Below are positions 26,030 through 33,806 of a stretch of DNA of 64,000 nucleotides, piece by piece (the stretch's first letter is position 1; the number at the start of each line of letters is the position of its first letter). The translations under genes and the position numbers were made by a program. A model generated the notes under the pieces. It saw only the letters and a list, made by a program, of their open reading frames with translations. It searched no databases and had not been told where the DNA came from. This DNA is from an uncultured bacterium (GTDB lineage: Bacteria > CSSED10-310 > CALFER01): positions 30,337 to 94,336 of the forward strand of contig CALFER010000054.1 in the NCBI GenBank assembly GCA_937951895.1, written 5' to 3'.

Positions 26030-27979
26030 ATGCGGATCTTCAGCCGCTCCCTGGTGATTCTCGGACTCACATGCACGCTCTGCTTTTGCTTGCAGCACGC
26101 TTCCGCATCTGAGGATACACCACCTCCTCAGAAAACGGATCGATTCGTTTTCTCCGATTCGATCATCGTCCACGCCGAAAAGCCACCTTCCCCTCAGGCG
26201 ATATTCGATATTCCGGCATTTGTGACCGAGATTCATCTCGACGACGAACCGCGTCTGAAAATACTTCCCGAGATACTCAGCGGCACCGTCGGAATCACCG
26301 TGAAGGATTTCGGCGGACTGGGACAACTCTCAACAGTCTCGATCCGCGGTTCCAACTCCAACCAGGTCTTGATTCTCCTCGACGGAATCCGCCTGAATGA
26401 CCCCTCCCAATCCGGTGTCAATCTCGCCAATATCTCGCTCGCCAACATCGACACCATCCAGGTCCTCAGAGGCGCTGACTCGGCAGTCTACGGCGATGGA
26501 GCGTTCGGCGGGGTGGTCAATCTGCTGACGAGGCGCGATGCATCGACTTCACCTCGACTTGATGGTCGGGTCACCTATGGAAGTTTCGATACATTGGACG
26601 CCGAGATTGGCGCGTCGACCGTTCTGGATCGGCATCGCTTGAATCTGACTGTGTTTCGTCGACACAGTGATGGCGATTTTTCGTTCACGAACGATCGGGG
26701 GACACCGGAAAACGACGGGGATGATTTCACGGATATTCGGACCAACAATCAGGCGACCTCCTGGGGAGGGAACCTCAGTTGGCGATTCGAATCCGATACC
26801 CATTGGGCGTTCGGCGGAACACTGGATGCATTTGGCGCAGATAAAGGCAGCCCCGGTATCATCACTTTCCCCTCCGAACACGCAACACAACAGGATCAAC
26901 GGTTGAGCGGCACGCTCCGAATCGATCGAAGTGACCTGGAATGGCTTTCGAGTTCGATCATGCTGGAAGTGTCCGGGACGCGTGCGACACTATTGTTCGA
27001 GGATCCGGAAGGCGAACAGATCGGAGTTCCGATCCGAACCGACCGGACATCGGACAGTCTGATGTCCCGTTCCTCGTGGCGCTTTCTCCATCCATACGGC
27101 TCCGGATCCGTCAGCATGGAGTACGCCCGGGATTCGCTCAATGATCCCGATCGTGAGCCGATCTCGCGAACCATCGGTTCGCTTGCGATCCGCGACGATG
27201 TGTCTCTCTTCGACGAGCGACTCTGGATCTCTCCCGCTATCCGGCTCGACGATGTGTCCAATCTCGATTACCATATCAGCCCCCGGATCGGATGCCGGGC
27301 AGTCGTGAATGATCATCTGTCCCTCCGGACCAACTTCGGCTCCGCATTTCGCTCTCCATCCTTCGATGAGTTATACCTCGATCTCGGATTCATCACCGGC
27401 AATCCGGATCTCAAACCGGAAACCGCACGCAGCTTCGATGCGGGCCTGACCTGGGAATCTCATCGGGTGAACCTCATGGCCTCCTATTTCCAGACGGACA
27501 GCCGCGACCTGATCCAGTATGTGCTCGTGTCTGGATATCGCTATAAACCATTCAATATCGGACGCGCCCGGTCACGCGGTATCGAATGCTCGGCGGCCTG
27601 CAATCTGGGCGCAGGTTTCAATGTCTCCACGGCCTACACCTGGATGGAGGCAACCGATCGGACGGCCGATCCGAATTACCGCGGACGTTTCATCCCTGGA
27701 AAGCCCGAGCATGAGTTGTTTTCGAGGCTCGATTGGGCGATGAGCCGGTATGCCGCATTTTTCGAATGGCGCTATATGAGCGGTAATTATCTGACGCGCG
27801 CCAATACGAACAAACTCGACGCACGCGACACCATGAACCTGGGTTTTTCGGTGGGTGTGATGGATCACCTGAAACTGGGTGTTGAACTGCGCAATGCTCT
27901 GAACAGCGAGGTGGTCGATGTCCGGGGATTCCCGCTCCCGCCGCGCATGATAACCGGAACGTTGAGTGTGCGATTATAG
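26030..27979 (+). CDS. btuB: TonB-dependent receptor, BtuB-like (vitamin B12)
   Basis: 649 residues from ATG 26030, the first Met after the terminator. The signal peptide is about residues 1-25. A TonB-box-like DSIIVHA follows near residue 44, comparable to DTLVVTA of E. coli BtuB. The plug domain (about 60-170) contains STVSIRGSNSNQVLILLDGI and VLRGADSAVYGDGAFGGVVN. The barrel has the C-terminal family feature FRSPSFDELYLD...NPDLKPE. It imports cobalamin across the outer membrane at TonB expense; the B12 assignment rests on the riboswitch plus family fit. No BtuFCD genes lie nearby. The next genes begin 22 bases downstream. Confidence 0.9.
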   Translation: MRIFSRSLVILGLTCTLCFCLQHASASEDTPPPQKTDRFVFSDSIIVHAEKPPSPQAIFDIPAFVTEIHLDDEPRLKILPEILSGTVGITVKDFGGLGQLSTVSIRGSNSNQVLILLDGIRLNDPSQSGVNLANISLANIDTIQVLRGADSAVYGDGAFGGVVNLLTRRDASTSPRLDGRVTYGSFDTLDAEIGASTVLDRHRLNLTVFRRHSDGDFSFTNDRGTPENDGDDFTDIRTNNQATSWGGNLSWRFESDTHWAFGGTLDAFGADKGSPGIITFPSEHATQQDQRLSGTLRIDRSDLEWLSSSIMLEVSGTRATLLFEDPEGEQIGVPIRTDRTSDSLMSRSSWRFLHPYGSGSVSMEYARDSLNDPDREPISRTIGSLAIRDDVSLFDERLWISPAIRLDDVSNLDYHISPRIGCRAVVNDHLSLRTNFGSAFRSPSFDELYLDLGFITGNPDLKPETARSFDAGLTWESHRVNLMASYFQTDSRDLIQYVLVSGYRYKPFNIGRARSRGIECSAACNLGAGFNVSTAYTWMEATDRTADPNYRGRFIPGKPEHELFSRLDWAMSRYAAFFEWRYMSGNYLTRANTNKLDARDTMNLGFSVGVMDHLKLGVELRNALNSEVVDVRGFPLPPRMITGTLSVRL

Positions 27980-28001
27980 TCATGGAATCGAGGATTGAGA
28001 C

Positions 28002-29729
28002 ATGAAACAAATGGCCAGGTGGAGCATTTTGATTTGCCTGATCCCTTTATCGGCGACGTGCGCGGATCTGTCGGTCGTCATGTTCGATTTCGATAGCGCC
28101 CGGACGACAGACGTCACCGACATCATCCGGGAGGTCACGGGCATGACCTCGACGCTGGGAATCGCATCGCTTGATGTCGATTCCATCGACGGAGATGATT
28201 GGCTGGTCATCGATGGAGGCGACGAGTTCGCATGCATTGAACTCGCGACATTCCACACGCTGTTTTATCTCGACACGATTGACCTCCGCCACCTGTTCAA
28301 CCTCGGAAACGGCAGCGGCGCCATCGCTTCGTTTCAACCCGACACGCAGACTCAGGATCACCTCCTCTACAGAGATAGTGAATCGGAACGGTGGTATTCC
28401 GTGAACATTGCCGACGGCGCTTTTGAACCCTTCGATCTGGTGGATCTTCCGGGTGTTTACTCGACAGGATTCAGTTACACCGACGCTTCCGACACCGGGC
28501 TGCTCACACGATCTGATTCGAACGCGTGGACATATCAGCCGGTATGGGGACAGGATGCGATCGCAGTCGATTTCTCCGAGGTGTTCGGATCTTCGCCGCT
28601 TTCGGTTTCGGAATGTGAAGTGGGCTCGGGTCCGGAAGCTTTCAGAGTTCTCTTCGCCCTGCTGGATGATTCGATCGCCCCGACGCCGACTCCCGGAGGA
28701 CCTCCGACGCCGACACCGACTCCCGGAGGAACGGATTTCATGTGTGTGCTTGCGATGGGGCTTGCCGAAGAGATCTGGGGCATCGACGGGCAAAATCCGG
28801 GAATCGATCCGATCACCCAGGCCAGCGGACAGAGTCCGAATCAGGTCGTGTGCGATGGAAGCGAGCTGTTCGTCGTGAACAGTCTGTCCAACTCCATCAC
28901 TGTGTATGATGCATCGACACTGAACATGAAGCCCGAACGCTCGATCAGCGTCGGTGCCGGACGGAATCCCTTTCTGATGAGTCAGCCCGTGGCCGGACGG
29001 TCATTCGTCACGAATCTGATCGCCAACACGGTTTCGGTTCTGGATCTGTATGGAAGTGATGTCGTCGAGGAAATCGAGCTGCCGGGTGGAAGCGATCTTC
29101 CGCACGATCCCGGTGAAACCACATGGGCCAGACCCTCGGGGGTTTTTCAACTCGATGACACTGTTTATGTCGCCTGCGCCAATCTCGGGTCCGACTTCAC
29201 CGCCGCCGGCCCAGGCGTGATTTGCAGAATCGACGTCAACAGCATGAACCTGGTGGATTGGTTCGAATCCGGCGGACGCAATCCGATGTCGATCACCCAC
29301 GACTCCCGTTATCCGGATCTCCTGTGGTTCGTTCATGCAGGGGATTACTCCGGCGGCTTCGAAAACAACGGGAACATCGCCGTCTATTCCGTGGCGCAGC
29401 ATGCAATCATCGAAACAATCCCGATGTTCGACGCCCCGATCGAAATCGTCTTTGGCCCGGATCGAGCCTATGTGTCAAGCGGCAGCGACGGCCGGATACT
29501 CCGGATCGATCTGTCGACATTCGAACGACTGGCTCCGATCGATCTTCCCACATTCGGCCAGGGTCTGAATTTCGTGTCGGCTCTCGGAATCAGCCCGGAT
29601 CAGGAGTTATGGGCAACCGAATTCAACCATGATCGGCTTTTCATCATCGATCCCGAACAGGGTGATGCGATTCGATACGACCGGCTGGTCGGGGACGGTC
29701 CAGACGCGATGGCGTTCGTCACGAGGTGA
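28002..29729 (+). CDS. Exported YncE-like beta-propeller protein of the B12 locus
   Basis: 575 residues. A signal peptide covers about 1-21 (ending LSATCA); the Cys does not fit a clean lipobox. An N-terminal propeller-like half (about 22-225) is joined by a PTPTPGG linker (about 227-245) to a second propeller with YncE/YVTN-type repeats (SNSITVYDASTLN, ANTVSVLDLYGSD, PGVICRIDVNSMNLV, ENNGNIAVYSV, SDGRILRIDLSTFE). GAGG lies 8 bases before the start. It lies 22 bases after the BtuB-like gene. In Bacteroides, BtuG is a surface beta-propeller that binds B12 on BtuB; an equivalent role here is inference from gene order and fold. Confidence 0.75.
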   Translation: MKQMARWSILICLIPLSATCADLSVVMFDFDSARTTDVTDIIREVTGMTSTLGIASLDVDSIDGDDWLVIDGGDEFACIELATFHTLFYLDTIDLRHLFNLGNGSGAIASFQPDTQTQDHLLYRDSESERWYSVNIADGAFEPFDLVDLPGVYSTGFSYTDASDTGLLTRSDSNAWTYQPVWGQDAIAVDFSEVFGSSPLSVSECEVGSGPEAFRVLFALLDDSIAPTPTPGGPPTPTPTPGGTDFMCVLAMGLAEEIWGIDGQNPGIDPITQASGQSPNQVVCDGSELFVVNSLSNSITVYDASTLNMKPERSISVGAGRNPFLMSQPVAGRSFVTNLIANTVSVLDLYGSDVVEEIELPGGSDLPHDPGETTWARPSGVFQLDDTVYVACANLGSDFTAAGPGVICRIDVNSMNLVDWFESGGRNPMSITHDSRYPDLLWFVHAGDYSGGFENNGNIAVYSVAQHAIIETIPMFDAPIEIVFGPDRAYVSSGSDGRILRIDLSTFERLAPIDLPTFGQGLNFVSALGISPDQELWATEFNHDRLFIIDPEQGDAIRYDRLVGDGPDAMAFVTR

Positions 29730-29732
29730 ATC

Positions 29733-30836
29733 ATGATCAGGAAGAGCATCTGCGCGGTTCTTTTGCTGTTCTCGAACATCGTTGTCCAGGCGGATTCCTT
29801 TGTGGATCGCATCGTTTCGGTCGAGTTCGGCACGTATGCCGGATTCGGCCAGGATGCGATGCCTGGAATCGTTCTTGGCCCGCCTCAAGGCGCCGGGCTC
29901 ACCGGTGGATCGCTCGATGTGCTGTCCCTGGGCAACGGCGGCTCCATCACTCTCGAGTTTGTTGACAACACTCCGATCAACGGCCCCGGACCCGATCTGA
30001 TCGTTTTCGAGAACGCTTTTTATGTCGGAGGCGACCCGCTGTATACGTTTTCGGAAGTGGCTTTCGTGGAGGTCAGTCAGGACGGAGATACCTTTCACCG
30101 GTTTCCATGCAATTACACTCCCGATGGAACACCTGTCAACAACCCTGCAAACTGGACCGGATTCGCAGGTGTTCTCCCGGTGCTGAGCACTCCGGACAAC
30201 GGGATCGATCCGACAGATCCGGGCACGGCGGGAGGGGATGCCTTCGAGTTCGACGATGTCGGACTGGATTGGATCCGGTTCGTCCGGATCATCGACACGA
30301 ACGAGCCGCCTGATGCTGCAACGGATGATGATGGCGATCCGATTTACGACGCAGGAGTCACCTCCGAAGGCAACAGCGGCTTCGATCTCGATGCCGTCGC
30401 CGCCGTCCACGGGAACACATCGGGCACGTCCACACCCGCACCGTCTCCGACTCCCCCTCCCCCATCGACCGGCACGCCCACGCCGCCCCCCGGGAACGAA
30501 CCCAGTCTCGATCTGACCCTCGATGGAACCCATTTCATGCCCGGGGACCCGTTCGTGTTGCGCCTGATGATCGACATGCCGGGAGTTGATGGCCGGCCGG
30601 TCAACGCATTCATCGTGCTGGATGTTCACGACAGTTTCTTTTTCTGGCCCTCCTGGGAACCGGATCTGGATTATTTGAACACCTCCGTTCCTGCAGGCCA
30701 TTCCGCCCGGACTGTTCTGGATTTTATCTGGCCTCCCACCGATTCACACGACACGGGTATCCGGATATGGGCGGCCCTGCTGGATGATTCGATGCAACTG
30801 ATCTGTGATGTCGATTTTACGGAATTTTCATTCTGA
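29733..30836 (+). CDS. Exported protein with the shared C-terminal WP domain, B12 locus
   Basis: 367 residues. Signal peptide residues 1-20 (ending VVQA). The body (about 21-230) carries GPGPDLIVFENAFYVGG, FVEVSQDGDTFHRFP and AFEFDDVGLDWIRFVRIID, a pattern I associate with 'cell surface' proteins beside TonB receptors; it looks like a beta-sandwich. A Pro/Thr/Ser linker (about 233-258) leads to the shared C-terminal domain (259-367; FFFWPSW, FIWPP, AALLDDSM). It starts 3 bases after the propeller gene, so translation is coupled. A role in B12 capture is inferred from context only. Confidence 0.75.
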   Translation: MIRKSICAVLLLFSNIVVQADSFVDRIVSVEFGTYAGFGQDAMPGIVLGPPQGAGLTGGSLDVLSLGNGGSITLEFVDNTPINGPGPDLIVFENAFYVGGDPLYTFSEVAFVEVSQDGDTFHRFPCNYTPDGTPVNNPANWTGFAGVLPVLSTPDNGIDPTDPGTAGGDAFEFDDVGLDWIRFVRIIDTNEPPDAATDDDGDPIYDAGVTSEGNSGFDLDAVAAVHGNTSGTSTPAPSPTPPPPSTGTPTPPPGNEPSLDLTLDGTHFMPGDPFVLRLMIDMPGVDGRPVNAFIVLDVHDSFFFWPSWEPDLDYLNTSVPAGHSARTVLDFIWPPTDSHDTGIRIWAALLDDSMQLICDVDFTEFSF

Positions 30837-30873
30837 TCGCAGCGCCACGCCGCAAACAAGAAAGGATTTCGAC

Positions 30874-32037
30874 ATGAAACGAAAACTCGCGGAAGCAGCA
30901 CTCATCGTGTCCCTGCTGTCACCGTTCCGAGCACTGTGCGCGCCCCCCACCGGATATGGTCTCGAATTCCGACCCGTTCCGCGCACAGTTTCCGGTGTCT
31001 ATACCGTGGATTCTTCGGGAATGCTCTATTACGGGCATTATGACGCGAAACACGCACCGAAATCGCTGGAACAAGGGGAGCGAGGGATGAGCAACGAGCT
31101 GTGGGTTTATGATCCGACGAGTGACACTCATCAGCTTTTCAATCGTGCGGCAGATCATGCCTCACCGCGAATCAACAGCGCAAGCGGAATCGCTGTCGAT
31201 GAATCCGTCGATCCCCGGCGATACTGGATTGCGGATCAGAGCCCGAACGGAGATCCGTGGACGTCCGGAGCGATCTGGCTCGGCGAGGACCTGAACGCGG
31301 ACGGAGACATCAACGACCCGGGGGAAACCTCGCTGGCAACCGATATCAATGCGATTCCATCTGTTGAAGGCGTCATTCTGGATGAATCGAGCGGCGTGCT
31401 GTATGCAAGCGATGCGACGGGTTCGGCCGGTTCGATCATGATATACAGACTCGAGGATCAGAACGGTGACGACTTTTTTCAGGCCCCTGAGATCACTTCT
31501 TATTTCAATCTCCCGATCGATTCCTTCGCGGGAAAACTCGCCTTCGACACCACCGATCCGACCGTCATCTTCACCGTGGATTCGGCGGGACGACTCTATC
31601 GATTGAAAGATCTGAATGCGGATCTCGACTGCAACGATCCCCTCGAAGCGACCATCCTGACGTCGGCACTCAACGGCGGTTTCGGCGTTGCGGTGGATCC
31701 GGCCGGCCGGGTATTCGTGACCGGTTCGAACTACGTGAGCGGCACCCATCACCTCTACCGGATCACGCCCGGAGCTCCGACGCCGGTGGAGGTGTTCGAC
31801 GATCTGGCCGGGTTCACGGGGTGGAGTGGAACGGTGATTTTCGACCGGGGCACTGATTTTGAGCCGAATCACACATCGGCCCGGCTGTATATGAATTATT
31901 CGACGCCGCTCTGGAGCGATCCGGATGTATTTGCGATTTACAGCGGAACGACTCCCGATGTACCCGCCCTGAATTCCATCGGGATCGTCATTGCAATCGG
32001 AGTTCTCGGAATCCTCATTGTGACACGGAAACACTGA
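30874..32037 (+). CDS. Exported propeller-like protein with C-terminal membrane sorting tail
   Basis: 387 residues from ATG 30874 (AAAGGA 8 bases upstream); an in-frame ATG at 30805 would overlap the previous gene. Signal peptide about 1-23 (ending ALCA). The body is a six- or seven-bladed propeller-like repeat protein with three acidic loops resembling calcium sites: DLNADGDINDPGE, DQNGDDFFQAPE and DLNADLDCNDPLE. The C-terminus is VPALNSIGIVIAIGVLGILI then VTRKH, i.e. a short motif, one membrane helix and a basic end, as in IPTL/PEP-CTERM-type sorting signals. It is probably the last gene of the B12 transcript. The tail overlaps the convergent lyase by 23 bases. Confidence 0.75.
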   Translation: MKRKLAEAALIVSLLSPFRALCAPPTGYGLEFRPVPRTVSGVYTVDSSGMLYYGHYDAKHAPKSLEQGERGMSNELWVYDPTSDTHQLFNRAADHASPRINSASGIAVDESVDPRRYWIADQSPNGDPWTSGAIWLGEDLNADGDINDPGETSLATDINAIPSVEGVILDESSGVLYASDATGSAGSIMIYRLEDQNGDDFFQAPEITSYFNLPIDSFAGKLAFDTTDPTVIFTVDSAGRLYRLKDLNADLDCNDPLEATILTSALNGGFGVAVDPAGRVFVTGSNYVSGTHHLYRITPGAPTPVEVFDDLAGFTGWSGTVIFDRGTDFEPNHTSARLYMNYSTPLWSDPDVFAIYSGTTPDVPALNSIGIVIAIGVLGILIVTRKH

Positions 32038-33655
32038 TTCCCAGTGCCAATGAAGAGAGCGCATCCGGGACCAGATGCAGGAGTGATCCGGAGCGGACCA
32101 CGGCGATCATGGCTTCCATGTCGGTCCGCAGATACTGGTCCTGTGTGACCGGTGGGAGAGTCTGGTCGAGGAACGTGAAGACTTTCGCGGTTGAGGGGGC
32201 GAGCGGCTTCAGCGATTCGGGAAGAAGATCGAACGTCATCTGGAGGCTTCGCAGGGCGCAGAGCAGTTCGACGGCGACCACGAGTTCCGCGTTGTAGATT
32301 GCCCTTTCGAGATGAACGGCACCGATCGATCCCATCGAGACGAAATCTTCCTGGTTGGCGGCCGTAGAGATCGAGGTCACGGATGCCGGGAACGAGAGGA
32401 TTCGAGATTCGGCGGCCCGCGCGGAAGCCGCATATTGAGAGATCATCAGTCCGGTATCGCCGCCTTTGGGATCCGCGGCGAGATCCTGGGGCAATCCATA
32501 GCTTTGAGCTTTATCGAGGATGGCGAAAACTCGCTTGTTTGTGATCAACGTGACACTGGTCAGGGTCATCTTCACGTAATCGATCACGGCCGCGAGCGGT
32601 TGTCCGTGAAAATTGGCGCCGCTTTTCGCGATGTACCAACCGTTATCCAGAATGAACAACGGGTTGTCCGTTGCGGAGTTGATTTCGATCGTGAGGACTT
32701 CCCGGAGTTTCTCGAGTGCCTCGAAAAATGCGCCGTGAACCTGCGGCATGGCGCGGAAACTGTAGCGATCCTGAACCCGTTCCTTGACCGTTTCCCTGAG
32801 CTGTCCCGGGAACCCCACCTTCTGCGCGTCCGCACTCATGCGACATGACCCTTCGATCAACGCTCGAAGTGCTTTCCCAATCGCCATCTGCCCCCGGTGC
32901 GGGCGGGATTCGAGGATCACATCCGAGAAGGCGTCCTTTTCGCCTCGGATGGCTTCGAGCGAAAGGGCGCCGGAGATGGATGCATGCCTGAGGATGTTCA
33001 GCGCATTTCGGAAAGCAAACGCAGCCATCCCTGCGATGAAACTCGATCCGTTCGTCAATCCCATGGCTTCCTTGGCACCCAGTTTGGTCGGCAGCAGACC
33101 GGCTTTCGCGAGCGCTTCATCGGCCGGCATCAACTCGCCATGGAAGTAGGCTTTAGCTTCCTTGAATCCGAGCAGCACGGCGCCGATCATGGCCAGAGGA
33201 ACGAGATCACCGCTGGCTCCGACCGAACCCTCCTCCAGAACCCAGGGGGTGACGCCGCGATTGAGCATGTCGATCATGAGGCGACAGGTTTCGGGACGGA
33301 CGGCGGAAAAACCTTTTGCAAACGAGTTGAGGCGAATGACCATGATCGCCCGGACAACCGCCTCAGGAAGCGGTTTTCCAGTGCCACAGTTATGAGCCCG
33401 GATGAAACGGATCTGATAGTTCTCAAAGGCTTCGGGTGAAATGGTAACATCTTTCAGATCCCCGCATCCGACATTCGTCCCGTATATCTGAATCTCGGGA
33501 TGACGCACCAACTGACGTTCCAGCCCCTCCCGAAACGATTGGAGCGACTGCCAGACTTCCTCGGGGAAATCGACCTGCAGGTGTCCATCGGCAATATCGA
33601 GAAGATCGGAGACAGACAACGAACGGCCATCGAGCATCACCACGGAAACACTCAT
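32015..33655 (-). CDS. hutH: Aromatic amino acid ammonia-lyase, histidine ammonia-lyase-like
   Basis: 546 residues. The MIO-forming Ala-Ser-Gly triad lies in EGSVGASGDLVPLA. Other HAL features are GLTNGSSFIAG, VQDRYSFRAMPQVHGA (active-site Tyr/Arg), EINSATDNPLF and TAANQEDFVSMGS with the HAL-type Glu. The N-terminal Tyr loop reads YGTNVGCGD instead of the usual YGxNTGFG. HAL converts histidine to urocanate and ammonia; another aromatic substrate is possible. GGAGG is 7 bases before ATG 33655 (a GTG at 33658 is also open). No hutU, hutI or hutG neighbour is present. Confidence 0.8.
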   Translation of the reverse strand: MSVSVVMLDGRSLSVSDLLDIADGHLQVDFPEEVWQSLQSFREGLERQLVRHPEIQIYGTNVGCGDLKDVTISPEAFENYQIRFIRAHNCGTGKPLPEAVVRAIMVIRLNSFAKGFSAVRPETCRLMIDMLNRGVTPWVLEEGSVGASGDLVPLAMIGAVLLGFKEAKAYFHGELMPADEALAKAGLLPTKLGAKEAMGLTNGSSFIAGMAAFAFRNALNILRHASISGALSLEAIRGEKDAFSDVILESRPHRGQMAIGKALRALIEGSCRMSADAQKVGFPGQLRETVKERVQDRYSFRAMPQVHGAFFEALEKLREVLTIEINSATDNPLFILDNGWYIAKSGANFHGQPLAAVIDYVKMTLTSVTLITNKRVFAILDKAQSYGLPQDLAADPKGGDTGLMISQYAASARAAESRILSFPASVTSISTAANQEDFVSMGSIGAVHLERAIYNAELVVAVELLCALRSLQMTFDLLPESLKPLAPSTAKVFTFLDQTLPPVTQDQYLRTDMEAMIAVVRSGSLLHLVPDALSSLALGISVSVSQ

Positions 33656-33723
33656 CACATCACCTCCGGCAGGAATCAGGGAAACGCCTTGTCGGGAACC
33701 CGGGGCGTCAGAACAACCCGATT

Positions 33724-33752
33724 ACTATAGCGGGGAGAATGAGGCCTGACAA
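33724..33752 (-). promoter_or_regulatory. Sigma-70 promoter for the ammonia-lyase gene
   Basis: On the minus strand TTGTCA (33747-33752), a 17-base spacer, then TATAGT (33724-33729). It lies between the histidine-kinase stop and the lyase start, giving a leader of about 60 bases, so the lyase is probably its own unit. Confidence 0.6.
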
Positions 33753-33806
33753 TGAGGCTGACTCGTCACAATTCTGCAGCGGATCCGATCACGCTTTCTT
33801 CGACAA

